DNA of 64,000 bases from Bidens hawaiensis (lineage: Eukaryota > Streptophyta > Magnoliopsida > Asterales > Asteraceae). Positions 33,742 through 45,001 of the stretch are shown here, piece after piece. The position numbers were made by a program, and so were the translations under genes. Within the stretch, counting starts at the first letter, position 1. Each line of letters begins with the position of its first letter. Under the pieces are notes generated by a model. That model had not been told where the DNA came from, ran no database searches, and was given only the letters and a program-made list of their open reading frames with translations. Where the stretch lies: positions 186,001 to 250,000 of the forward strand of contig JAIQDT010003766.1 of the NCBI GenBank assembly GCA_021521415.1. The letters run 5' to 3'.

Positions 33742-35650
33742 TTATAGAGGTAATGAGCATCTAGCCATCATGGATAGAACCATGTCCAATAAAGTTCGAT
33801 TCCTCCTTTCGGATACACCATTATGTTGTGGTGTTCCAGGTGGAGTAAGTTGTGAGACAATCCCACAACTCCTAAGATGTTCTAGAAATGCATCATTGAG
33901 GTATTCACCTCCTCTATCGGAACGTAGTACTTTGATTGTTTTGTTGAGTTGATTTTGTACTTCATTTTGGAAGACTTTGAACATTTCAAATGCCTCATTT
34001 TTGTGTCTTAACAAGAACACATACCCATAGCGACTATAATCGTCAGTAAAGGTAATGAAGTATCTTTCAACATTTCTTGTCATTGTCCTAAAAGGTCCAC
34101 ATACATCCGAATGTATGATACCTAATAAGTCTTTCGCCCTTTCATTTGTTCCATTAAAGGGTTCTTTGGTCATCTTTCCCAATAAACAAGATTCATATTC
34201 ATCAAATGAATCAACATTTGATTTCAAAAGACCATTCTTTCGAAGTGTATGAATACGATTCTTGTTTATGTGACCAAGACGACAATGCCAAAGAAAAGTA
34301 TTACTCAAATCCATTTTGAGTCTTTTGGTGTTAGCTTGGTACAACGAGTTATCAATGTATGAGTCATCATGAATTAATTCATAAATGCCATAAAACGGCA
34401 TCGCTTTAAAATAAAAGACATTATCCATGAAATCATAAATACCATTATCAACAAACTTAAAGTCATAACCAGATTGTCTTAATACAGAAACAGAGATAAT
34501 ATTCCTAGTCAAACTAGGGGAATATAAAATGTTTTTCAAAACAATTTCCAAACCATTTGGAAGCTTTAAAACATAATCTCCTCGGGCTTGGACGTCAACC
34601 TTTGCTCCATTGCCCATGAAGAGACTTATATCTCCTTTCTTCACCTCATTTCTTCTTTTGAACCCCTGCAATGAATTGCATATGTGAGTTCCACATCCGG
34701 TATCCAATACCCATGTGTTAGAAGAAATAATATTAAGATCAATGTGAATCATGAAAGTTGTACCTGAGGTTTGCCCCGCATCCCTCTTAACTTTCAACTC
34801 CTTGAGATATGTCGGACAGTTTCTCACCCAATGACCTATCTCACCACAAACAAAGCACGGATCATCAGTGCTAACCTTTAGCTTCTTTGGCTTTTGCTCC
34901 GCCTTTATCTTTCCCTTGAACCCCTTCTTGACTTGCCCCTTACCAACGGCAACCATTGCTTTTGGTTCCGGGTGATGCCTTTTCTTTGAGCCACCCTCAT
35001 TGATCGCAAGAACGGGTAAAACCTTTTTATCCATGCCAGCCTCGGCTGTCTTAAGCATTGCGTGAAGCTCACCAATGCTTTTGTCCCATCCATTCATGTT
35101 GTAGTTCATGACGAATGTCTCAAACCTTTTAATTAAGCCATTTAGGATTAAATCCGTGGCTAACTTTTTTGAGACGGGACAATTAAGTCGTTCAAGCCGA
35201 TCAATGTGGCTCTTCATCTTAAGTACATAAGATGAAACAAATTGGGTTTCTTCTATATGACATGCATGAAGCGCTCGAACCGTTTCGAATCGCTCAACCC
35301 GAGCTTGAGTAAGGAACATTTCCTTAAGTTGGGTTATCATGTCATACGCCCCATGATTCTCGAAATCCTTTTGGATCTCGGGAATCATTGTTCCCAACTC
35401 AAGAAACTTGCACCGAATCCTTGGTGTATTTTAACCAATCCGCATAGGCATCCAAGTTATTGACATCGGGTTCATCGGGAATAGGATCGTCTAAAATATA
35501 AGACTTCTTTTCTTGCTTGAGAACAATTCTCAAGTTTCGATACCAATCCATGAAGTTGTTAAAGTTTAGATGATCCTTATCCAGAATGGATCTTAGTGAT
35601 AGATTATGCACGTGTGGGATAATTGCGTTCGGTGCGTTGTTTGCGGCCAT
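33742..35650 (-). pseudogene. Element C, gag-protease-integrase
   Basis: Start MAANNAPNAI with SLRSILDKD...FMDWYRNLRIVLKQEKK, a copia gag beginning; a small frame break near 35398. The 551-codon frame that follows contains gag helices, a CCHC knuckle CFVCGEIGHWVRNC (near 34810-34850), the protease motif TWVLDTGCGTHIC (near 34690-34725), the pre-integrase block LWHCRLGHINKNR, and the integrase core with SDVCGPF, RSDRGGEY and NGVSERRNRTLLDM. The catalytic residues are present. A frameshift at about 33735 separates it from the integrase C-terminus. Confidence 0.9.
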
Positions 35651-36880
35651 CTAAAAGAATTTTAACAAAGTTCAAATTAGTATTTTTGATATTAATAAAA
35701 TTTTAATCTTTAATACCCTTTAAATGTCTCCAAGACAATTATTGATTAAAATCTAGAACCCAACGTTTTATTCAAATAGTAGTTAGGTGACCTTTATCCA
35801 ACTATTCGAATTAACAAGGTAGTCAACGTTTTACAATTGCAACCCTTTGCAACTTCTAGTTGTATGGGATCGGTTAAACATCATATGTTTAGTTGGTATG
35901 TTAAATCCCATCAACACCTTTGAACGCCATGTTAAGGTGATCCTATAGTCATGGTTTCAAATCAAGTCGTCCTACTTATACACACGTGTGAGTTTACTCA
36001 TACAACTGGTTAGGTGATCCTAATGCCAAAAATACTTGTAAAATCACCTTAAGATCACAAGTTTTCTTAAAAGTGCTTAGGTGATCCTAACTCACTTTCA
36101 AGTCTTGTGACTTAAGTGTCGTATAAAAGGATGGTGTTAACTTGTTTTTAAAAAGGGATTTTAGTTTTCTAAATTTTAGATTGGAAAACTATTTATTGTA
36201 CCTTTCATTTGCATGCATTCAAATGTATGGTACTTAGTTGAAAAACCCATTTTCAAAGTTCCAATTAATAAAACCCATTTTTATTATGAAATCATTAGTT
36301 ATTAATAAAACCATTTTTTATTACCTAACGATTTCTAAGGAACCAATTTTATGCTAGTTGATTTTAAGTTGTTAAGCAAACCATATTGCAAATAATAAGT
36401 AAATCAACCATGCAAGCACAAAATATACACAACCACAAGTTCATAACCATAGCCTCCTAATATTGACCACACTTGTTGACCGAAGACAAGTGTGTCAAAA
36501 AGTCTCTCCTAAGGGACCCAAAAGAACATGCACTTGTGTCGGTGAACTCCCACTTGATTCCGCATCCATATGCTCCAAGTGTTTACTCCCGGTGTTGTGG
36601 TCTTCATCATTTTATTTGGGCTTCCATCCATGCATCTTCTTTTACAAAATATATCCTAATACATTTTTCTAGTAAAAGAAATACATCTAATCTACTTATT
36701 ATTACAAGCCATATGAATGAATAAATAGATTACAAACCCAAATAAATATTACAACCAAATCGAATGAACAAACAACCAACACAATCATTCAACCAAACAC
36801 AAGGCCATGGCTAGGTTATGAACATCTATTACACATCCAAATATGCAATAATACAAGACCAAAATGGTTCCCTTTTTTGC
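35651..36880 (-). other. Element C 5' leader, truncated
   Basis: Noncoding, with repeated phrases TTAGGTGATCCTAA and AGGTGATCC (35930-36100). It should end in a primer-binding site and 5' LTR, but neither is found before the sequence changes abruptly into the element B leader at about 36880. Confidence 0.55.
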
Positions 36881-36884
36881 AATA

Positions 36885-37094
36885 AATCTGATTCGTTGAC
36901 TTTTTGATTAGATTGATTCGTTAAATTAAATCGTGATTCGTTATCTGATCAATCTTAGCTTCGTTAAGATTTGATTCGTTAATCTACTGTTCACAGTTCG
37001 CTACAACTGTTTACAGTTCGTTATAATTCTCATTCGTTAATCTTATTTGTTAGTTGATTCGTTACACCTCCAAAATTTTGGAAACTTGTCAACA
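36885..37094 (+). repeat. Element B leader with TTCGYTA motif array, truncated
   Basis: Aligns with the element A leader from about 13500 onward and carries about ten motif copies (GATTCGTT, CAGTTCGCTAC, CTTCGTTAAG). The upstream leader and 5' LTR of element B are missing at the junction with element C. Confidence 0.75.
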
Positions 37095-40000
37095 ATGGCC
37101 GGTATGTATGCATTAGCGTCTCAAAACATGTTGATGCAACAAATGTTGCAACTTGAAACCGAGATAGGTTCACATTCTAAATGTCCAAGATGGATGAAGT
37201 TCAGTGACTTTGCCAAATGGGAACCTAGATTTCGTGCTCATCTAGGATCAGTTTATCCTGACTGCTCATATTGTTTAGATGAAGTCTATACTGTTCCCAT
37301 GATTGGAGATAAGACTATCGGATTCAAACCTAAAGCTATATCTCAATACTCACAAGAAGAGAAGAAGGCACTAGAGATAGAAGCAAAAGCATATTCTACT
37401 CTAACCATGGCTCTACCTGAAAATATATTTCACCAAGTAGGTAGTATTAAAATATGTGCTTCTTTGTTTCAACATATCCGAATGAGAAGTATGGGAAACA
37501 CAGCTGAGAGCAAAAAGGTGATGTTAAAGTTTAACTTACTTAAAGGTGAAACGGTTGAAGAGATGACTACAAGATTCAATCACTTGATTGCAGAAATGGA
37601 TAAAATGAAAATGGAAATTTCTGAGATTGACAAGATTGATACTATTAAGAGTGCATTACCAAGTTCGTACTCTACTTTTCTAATGGTATTAAAAGAAAAC
37701 AGTTATTTCAATGAAGACTTGACTGCAAGTGAGTTCTTACAAAAGATTGAAGCTCGTGAGTATGATCTCAAGTGTCAAAAATCATCAAAGGAAAGTCAAG
37801 ATCCTGCTTTCTATGGTGGCAGCATGCCTTTAAGTTCAACAATTTCACCAATCACCGCTTTTCTGACACAGAATGCAAAAGAGAATGAAACAACAATCTA
37901 TAGTGATCCTAGAGCATGTTTTTATACTGCTGGTAACTCTGGATCACCAAATATTTCTGCTGGTTCAGGAAGTTCGTCTTTAGCAACTCAATACTCATCA
38001 CCTCCAAACTTCAATATGAAAGAAGCTGAACAAAACTTTGCTTTTCTATCCGCTTTCATGACGTCATATGAAAATCTGGTTAGTAGCAAAATTGCCACTA
38101 GTGATTTAACTGATGAAGACTATGATCAAATTGATCCAGATGACTTAGAAATCATGGATTTAAAGTGGAACATGGCAATGATTGTTCGAAAGGTGAAAAG
38201 ATTCATGCAAAGAACCGGAAAAGATCTTCCCGCTTTAAACAAGAAGTTGGGATTTGACAAGTTGAAGGTAAAATGTTATAATTGTCAAGAATTCGGTCAT
38301 TTTGCAAAAGAATGTGACAAACCAAAAAAAGGAGTATAATGGTCCTCGTGGTCAAAGTTCAAATTCGTCAACACCACGAGGTAATGATGCTGAGAAGAAA
38401 CCATCATGTTCTGGGTCACAAGCAATGTTAGCTAATGGAGATGATTGGTCACAACGATTACTGTGCAATGATAATCAAGCTAATTTGGCTTTGTTCGGGT
38501 TGACTCAAGATTTCCATGGAAGTGAGGTGTCTTCTGATAATGACTCTGGATCGGATTCTGATGATTCATGTGACAAGCTTACAACAGTCTTTGCATGCAT
38601 GGCTAAGATAAACGAGGTTAGTCATTCTATTTCTGCTACATCATCTGTTAAAGTAAATTGTGTTGATTGTGAATCTAACAAACCTAAGTTAGAATCTTTA
38701 AAGAATCACAATGATAATTTAGTGAGAGAAATTGCGTCTCTAAAGGATACTTATCCACAATCTCACGAATCTCAAATGAGATCTCATGAAAATATTGAAG
38801 CATTGTCGACAAGTAAACGTGATCTCAAAGCTGAGTTATCTGTGAAAATGACAATTAATGATCATAAGTTTCAGGAAATTTTGAAACATCGTTCAAAGAT
38901 AACCAAGCTTGAGAATGAGGTTCTTGAGTTAAAGAACAAATTGGGTAACTTTCGAAATTCATCTTTTCTGTTGAATGAAATTATCAAAGTTTCTGGAAAA
39001 TAAAAGGATTCAAAGAAAGGTATAGGCTTTGTTGAAATTCCACCACCATTTCACAATGATTATAAAATTAATCCTTTCGCTCCAACTGAGGAAGATGTTA
39101 TTCTTAAAGAGCCTGTGATTTCAGAAAAATCTAAACCTAGTAAGTCTGAAACTGTTAAAACCCAATCTGTTTCTCAGAAACCTCATGTTCAAAGCAACAA
39201 AGTTTTTGTTGAAAATGTTGACAAAGTTATCATGAAGGATGTGTTTGAACCGGAACTTATACACAAGAACAAGAACATTCCAAGTTCTAATCACATACTA
39301 TGTGAACCTCATGAATTTGAGGAGGCTGTGTATGGTTCGCACACAACTAAGATGAAAAAAGATGTCTTTGTCAAACCAGTGAAGGCTAAGAAACCCGAAA
39401 AACCCAAAATTTCTGATGAGGATTTGTTGCGTTTCATAAATCCTAATGTATCTAAGCCGTCATCTGCTCATGTGTTTAAGTTAATAGGGATGGACACAAT
39501 GTTCACTGAGAAAGACATTCCAATAAGTATCATTAAACCTGAACTGATTGAGAGTGTATTTCACAATGAAACTTCCAAGGTTCGTGAACTTGAACGGTTG
39601 TATGCTCATACGAAAACATCAGCTTCATCTGACACGTTGACTAAAGCATAACAAGTTTTAAAACAAGCTAAGAAAATTAACTTTGTGAAGTCAATTGGGA
39701 CAGATACATTGAAAATCTTTTCGAACTGTTCTAATTTAGATTTTTACTTGAAAAAGAAATCTGAATTATCTGATGATTTTGCTAAGAGCATGACTAAAAA
39801 TGTGAGTCATCAGTCATCGTCTGTGTCACATGTTCTAACAAATTTTCAACATCATCATGTTGACATGCGAAGTTGTTTTCTGTGCGGTCAACAAGGTCAT
39901 GTAGTAAGGAATTGTGGCCAGAAGAATTATCAGAATCTTCATCCTTTTATCAAGGACCACTCCAAACCGATTCCTTTGGTAAAGGAGATTCTAAAACGAC

Positions 40001-40161
40001 CTGTGTCGTATGATGATGATACTCATATTATGTTTTTGAATGTACATCCTCGAAAAGTTGTTCATGTGAATGAAACTCATGGTCCGTTAAACCTAAGTTT
40101 ATTCCTACTGAACCATTATGCAAAAATGTTAATTCAAATGTGGTTCAAGTTGCGTATCTAA
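37095..40161 (+). pseudogene. Element B gag (Maximus/SIRE-like copia), broken
   Basis: Start MAGMYALASQ. It is open through the N-terminal gag domain and the first knuckle CYNCQEFGHFAKEC (near 38273-38315), then a frameshift in an A-run near 38325 moves to the frame that encodes the serine-rich linker and coiled coil. A TAA at 39001 and another near 39649 interrupt it. The second knuckle CFLCGQQGHVVRNC lies near 39872-39915. The B copy keeps the 41-codon N-terminal stretch that is broken by a stop in A, so it is better preserved there. Same family as element A, with close similarity throughout. Confidence 0.88.
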
Positions 40162-43100
40162 GACGAAAGTCTAAGAAACCTGTAACTTATTCTCAAGTTG
40201 CTGAACAACAATTGAATGCAACTAAAGTTAAACTTTTCTCAAGGAAACCAAAAGGTGCCCAAGACCGAGGCCTGGGCTGCCTTTTTGAACTAATCATTTT
40301 CTTTTGTGTGTAGGGTACATCCAAGACCATTTCTGGTGAAAACTGGATCATGGATAGTGGATATTCTCGACATATTACTGGGAATCTCAACCTCTAAACA
40401 AATATGAGAAATATACTAGGGGGTTATGTGGTGTTTGCTGGGAAGGTTAATTATTGTGATAAAGTGGATCATAACTTATTGTGTGTGTCGCAAATTTGTG
40501 ATAAGCAGTACACGATAATATTTACAGATAAAGAATGTCTGATTTTGAAACCGGGTTATGTGATTCCCGAGGACATGGTTGTCATGCGATCACCTCGATC
40601 AAATGATATATATGTCTTGAATATGAATTCTAAAGTATCTACATCGATCGAAACGTGTTTTGTCTCGAAAGCAACTGAGAAAGACTCAGTACTTTGGCAT
40701 CGAAGAATGGGTCATATACATGTTCGAAAGATGAATTATTTAATGGCAAACGATCTGGTAGAGGGGGTGTCGTTAAAGAATTTTAAGTTATCTGATCACT
40801 GTGTTGCTTGTAAAAAGGGCAAACAGAAGAAGAAATCACATCCCTCTAAGTTATTAAATTCCATTGATACTCCTCTTGAACGACTTCATATGGATTTGTT
40901 CGATCCAGTGAATCGTGCGAGTATTTCTGGAGACTGGTACTGCCTAGTAGTTACAGATGATTATTCACGATATTCATGGGTTTTATTTATGAGTTCAAAA
41001 GATCAAACACCGGGTCTCGTTCAAAATCTAATCACTAAGATCGAATCACTTTACAAACTGAAAGTGAGGAGAATTCGAAGTGACAATTGTACTGAATTTA
41101 AAAATACTGTATTGGATTTCTTTTGTATCCAAAAGGGAATTCATCGAGAATACGGTGCCCCATATGTACCACAACAAAACGGTGTAGCTGAAAGAAAGAA
41201 TAGAACGTTGATTGAAGCTGCTAGAACAATGTTTGCTGATTCAAAGCTTCCTGTCCAGTTTTGGAATGAAGCAGTGAATACTGCTTGTTATACACTCAAT
41301 CGTGTTCTAACTGTTAAACGACTCAAGAAGACCAGTTATGAATTATTGAATAATCGTAAACCTAATTTAAAGTACTTGGAGCCATTTGGGTGTCCTTGTA
41401 CTATGTTGAAAAAGGATGTGGGGAAGTTTGAAGAAAAAGCCATTGAGGGTTATTTCTTGGGGTATGTGTCACCTAAGAAAAGAGTGTTTAACTTTACGTC
41501 CGGTTGTGTTGAAAAATGGTAACATGTGGACTGTCAAAAGTACACTACTCCTTCTCAAGGCAAAGGTCCCGACTGGATGTTTGACTACGATGGTTTATAT
41601 AATTCGTTTACTCCAACAACTGATCATCCAGATGAAGATTTAGTTCGTGCTTATTTTAAAGATCATTTGGAAATTCCTAGATTTGCCAGTTCAAATGATA
41701 TTGAAGCTCAAATTGCTGCTCCAACTGACGAACCTGATAATGAGTCTCCTGTTCATTATGATAATGCTTCTACTTCATCTGATGATAATGCAGTTGTGGA
41801 TCAAGATATTGAACTTGACAGTGATGTTTCCTCTCCTGAATTTGGTGAACATTACACTAATTTATTTGAAAATGTTGCTATTTCTGAAAATCCTACTCTC
41901 AGGATTCATAATTACCATCCACAAGAAAACATTATTGGAGACCTTGATATGGGAGTTCAGACACACCATCAACTTGCTTCTTCAAGTGAAAATAATGCTC
42001 TATGTGCATATGCTGACTTACACTCATCTGAAATTGCAACTGTTGCTAAATTCACTTGTTTTCTATCTCAAGTTAAGCCAACGACTCCTCGTGTGGCACT
42101 TCAAGATCCTTCTTGGGTAGAAGCCATGCAAGAAGAATTACAGCAATTTGCACGTTTGGGTGTTTGTGATCTTATTGATAAACCTGCTCGGGTCAAGAAG
42201 GCAATTCCAACTAAGTGGGTATATAAGTGTAAAATGGACGACCGTGGGGTAATTGTGAGAAACAAAGCACGATTAGTTGTGCAAGGTTTTCATCAGCAAG
42301 AGGGTATTGATTATACTGAGGTTTATGCTCCAGTTGCAAGATTAGAGTCGATTCGAATCTTTCTAGCATATGCTACTTACAAGAATATTAAAGTTTATCA
42401 AATGGATGTTAAAAGTGCTTTTCTCAATGGTGAACTTCATGAGGAAGTGTTTGTCTTACAGCCTCCAGGTTTTGAAGATCCTGATTATCCTCACCGTGTT
42501 TACCGATTAAACAAGGCATTATATGATCTACATCAAGCCCCGAGAGCTTGGTATGGCACCCTCGCCGACCATCTGACAGATAACGGTTTCAAACGCGGAA
42601 CTGTCGACTGCACTTTGTTTTATAAGAATATTGGTGATGATCTTCTGCTTGTTCAGATTTATGTTGATGACATAATCTTTGGGTCTACAAACGACACGTT
42701 GTGTAAGGAGTTCGAGAAGTCTATGCAAACCAAGTTCGAGATGAGTTCGATGGGAGAGATGAATTTCTTTTTAGGGTTGCAGGTTCATCAGTTTGCGAAG
42801 GGAATCTTCATTCATCAGACAAAATATGTGAACGATGTCTTGAGCCGATTCAAGATTACTGCCGGAAAAAATCCCTTCTACTCCTCTTCCCGTGGGTCAC
42901 AATTTATCACCGGATGAATTGGAGGATACCGTTGATCCGACCCTCTATCGTGCTATGATTGGTTCTTTAATGTATTTAACTGTTTCTCGACCTCTATCGT
43001 GCTAGGATACCGTTGATCCGACCCTCTATCAAGCTAGTCCCCGAGTGACTCACCTGGCAGCGGTAAAGCGTATTCTACAATATCTAAGGGGAAATCCTGA

Positions 43101-43623
43101 CATCGGGTTATGGTACCCCAAAGATGATACTTTTGATCTTACCGCTTACTCAGACTCAGATTATGGAGGATGCAAGATCAATTTCAAGTCTACTACAGCG
43201 GGATGTCAATTCTTAAAAAGCCGGCTTGTTTCCTGGCAGTGTAAGAAGCAGACAACGGTCTCCACTTCAACCGCCGAAGCTGAGTATGTTGCAGCCTCGA
43301 GTTTCTGTTCCCAGGTTTTGTGGATACAACAACATCTTCGCGACTACGGTTTGAAGTTTCTTACTACACCCATCTTGATTGATAATTATACTGCTATTAG
43401 TATCACCAAGAATCCCGTACAACATTCTAAAACGAAACATATCGAAATTCGATATCATTTTATACGGGATTGTTATGAAAAGAAATTAATTGACCTTGAG
43501 AAAGTACATACTGATTTTCAAAAAGTCGATCTATTTACCAAAGCCTTTAATAAAACACGTTTTACCTTTCTGCTTGGTTTAAATGGATTGAAGACCCTTG
43601 CTGAGATCTTAAAATTAGAATAA
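40162..43623 (+). pseudogene. Element B pol (copia), broken
   Basis: The protease block WIMDSGYSRHITGNL lies near 40346-40395, with stops around it. The integrase frame 40404-41522 has LWHRRMGHI, DLFDP (usual DLFGP), RSDNCTEF (glycine changed to cysteine) and NGVAERKNRTL. The frame 41526-42917 carries the linker and RT with YVDD in [11 protein letters not shown] near 42656-42690. An extra A near 42870 shifts the frame. A local duplication of a CCTCTATCGTGCTA/GATACCGTTGATCCG segment lies at 42936-43035. RNase H follows at 43045-43623 with YSDSDYGGC, and the frame reads to the natural end at LAEILKLE. Confidence 0.9.
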
Positions 43624-44474
43624 TTATTTTTATTTTTGTTTGTTCTAGTTTAACTTTTATCTTGTTTTTAGGTTTTAGGGGGTGAATCTTCGAAAATACA
43701 AAAATATTGTGCTGTTAGTTTGTATAGATAAAACCCAAAAACATTAAAAAACTTTGAAAAATCAAAAATATTGTGTTCTTTCTCGTTTTATTTTAATATT
43801 TGAAAAACCAAAAACATTTTAAAATTAGAAAATAACAAAAAGACTGTGATTTTTGTTTGTACAGAAAATTTTGAAAAAGTCAAAAAGAATGTGAATTTCT
43901 CGTTTTGTAAAGAAAAAACCGAAAAGACAAAAAGATTGTGTTTTTATGTTTGTAAAGAGAAAAACCAAAAAGATTTTCGCTTATGTTCGCTAAAATTATG
44001 TCATTTGCTTCTATTTTGAAGGACATATACTTGTATATGTTTGGTCCTGATAATTTCTTGTAAATATTCGGGTTAGCCATTTACCAGACAAATGGAAAGT
44101 ACTTGGGGCGTTCATTAAGCTTTCAATTTGTTTTAGCTAAAAATTTAGTCAGCTATTTAAGTATGTGAAGCATGCTTGCATGTATTGGTCCTGTTATCTA
44201 CTTGTAGATGGATAGGATAGCCATTAGTTTATGAACTTAAATTAACTAGGGTAATTAAAATCATTTTGTTTTATGCTCCTCAAAATTTTGAGTTTTTTGA
44301 AGCAAACAGAGAAAATGATAGTACATTGATTATTTGACCCCAAATCCAGAAAGAAATAAGATTAAAAAAATGTGTGCTTAATCATTGGTGCATTGATAGG
44401 TCTTAAACAAACTGTTAGAGTAAAGTAAGTGATATAAACTTAAAGAAAAACCAAATTGAAAGAGGTGTTAGTCT
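43624..44474 (+). other. Conserved noncoding block of element B, left part
   Basis: Aligns with 19842-20691 of element A. It ends at AGTCT, the target site of the nested element D; the right part resumes at 50430. Confidence 0.75.
44041..44260 (+). repeat. Twin conserved units, element B
   Basis: Units at 44041-44119 and 44185-44260 match those of element A (TTGGTCCTG ... GGTTAGCCATT ... TTGGGGCG; TTGGTCCTG ... GGATAGCCATT ... CTAGGGTAATTAA). In the first, CCATTT...AAATGG can pair and the loop differs from A while the stem is kept. Confidence 0.65.
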
Positions 44475-44716
44475 TGTAGGTTCCCTGGACGGATCACACG
44501 AGATATCCCGATATACACAGGTGCGGAATCCCTGTGTAGATCGTTACGGACGTAGAACACAAACACACGAACACACGAATACGATACGAACAAACACACG
44601 TTATATTAATAACTCAACACGTGATATAATCACAGTTACAGACTCTTGAACTCACGTCACTTGACTCACTGAATTACACGAACTCGAACTACTTCTTAAA
44701 ACGATAATCCGTAACC

Positions 44717-44726
44717 TATATAAATA
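44717..44726 (-). promoter_or_regulatory. LTR TATA box, element D 3' LTR
   Basis: On the minus strand TATTTATATA lies just downstream of the palindrome array, the same order as in elements A and B. Confidence 0.6.
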
Positions 44727-44728
44727 CA

Positions 44729-44857
44729 CGACAACTTCGCCTCAGGCGAAGTTGTCCATAACTTCGCTTGTTCAACAAGTTCGCCTAGGCGAACTTGTCA
44801 ACAACTTCGCTTGGTTAACTAATTCGCCTAAGCGAACTTGTCAACAACTTCGCTTTA
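44729..44857. repeat. TTCGCCT/AGGCGAA palindrome array, element D 3' LTR
   Basis: Contains CTTCGCCTCAGGCGAAG, GTTCGCCTAGGCGAAC and ATTCGCCTAAGCGAAC palindromes plus single CTTCGCT copies, about eight half-sites in 130 bp. It is immediately upstream of the TATA box on the minus strand. Confidence 0.85.
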
Positions 44858-44937
44858 AACAAACAAATACATAAACAATATTACAGACTCGATTACAGAC
44901 ATTAGACATATGAACTACTGACATTTATGCACCAACA

Positions 44938-44948
44938 GACTCCCCCTT
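44938..44948 (-). other. Polypurine tract, element D
   Basis: AAGGGGGAGTC on the minus strand directly before the 3' LTR. Confidence 0.75.
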
Positions 44949-45001
44949 GGCAGTAGCTTCATATCTTGATCTTTCAGCTCTTGTCTCGTAATCCTGTAAC
45001 T

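Larger units (their letters stand above)
44475..44937 (-). mobile_element. Element D 3' LTR
   Basis: On the minus strand it runs from TGTTGGTGCATAAATG to GGGAACCTACA. It contains the AGGCGAA palindrome array and a TATA box. Confidence 0.92.

Noticed and set aside
40240..40320. An intron in element B pol, because of a TTTTGTGTGTAG acceptor-like site before the protease
   Set aside because: No good donor with frame continuity was found and the region is already broken by stops; related elements have no intron here to my knowledge.
44729..44857. CRISPR-like array of palindromic repeats
   Set aside because: The palindromes are short, irregularly spaced, lie in an LTR of a plant element and have no spacer structure or cas genes.
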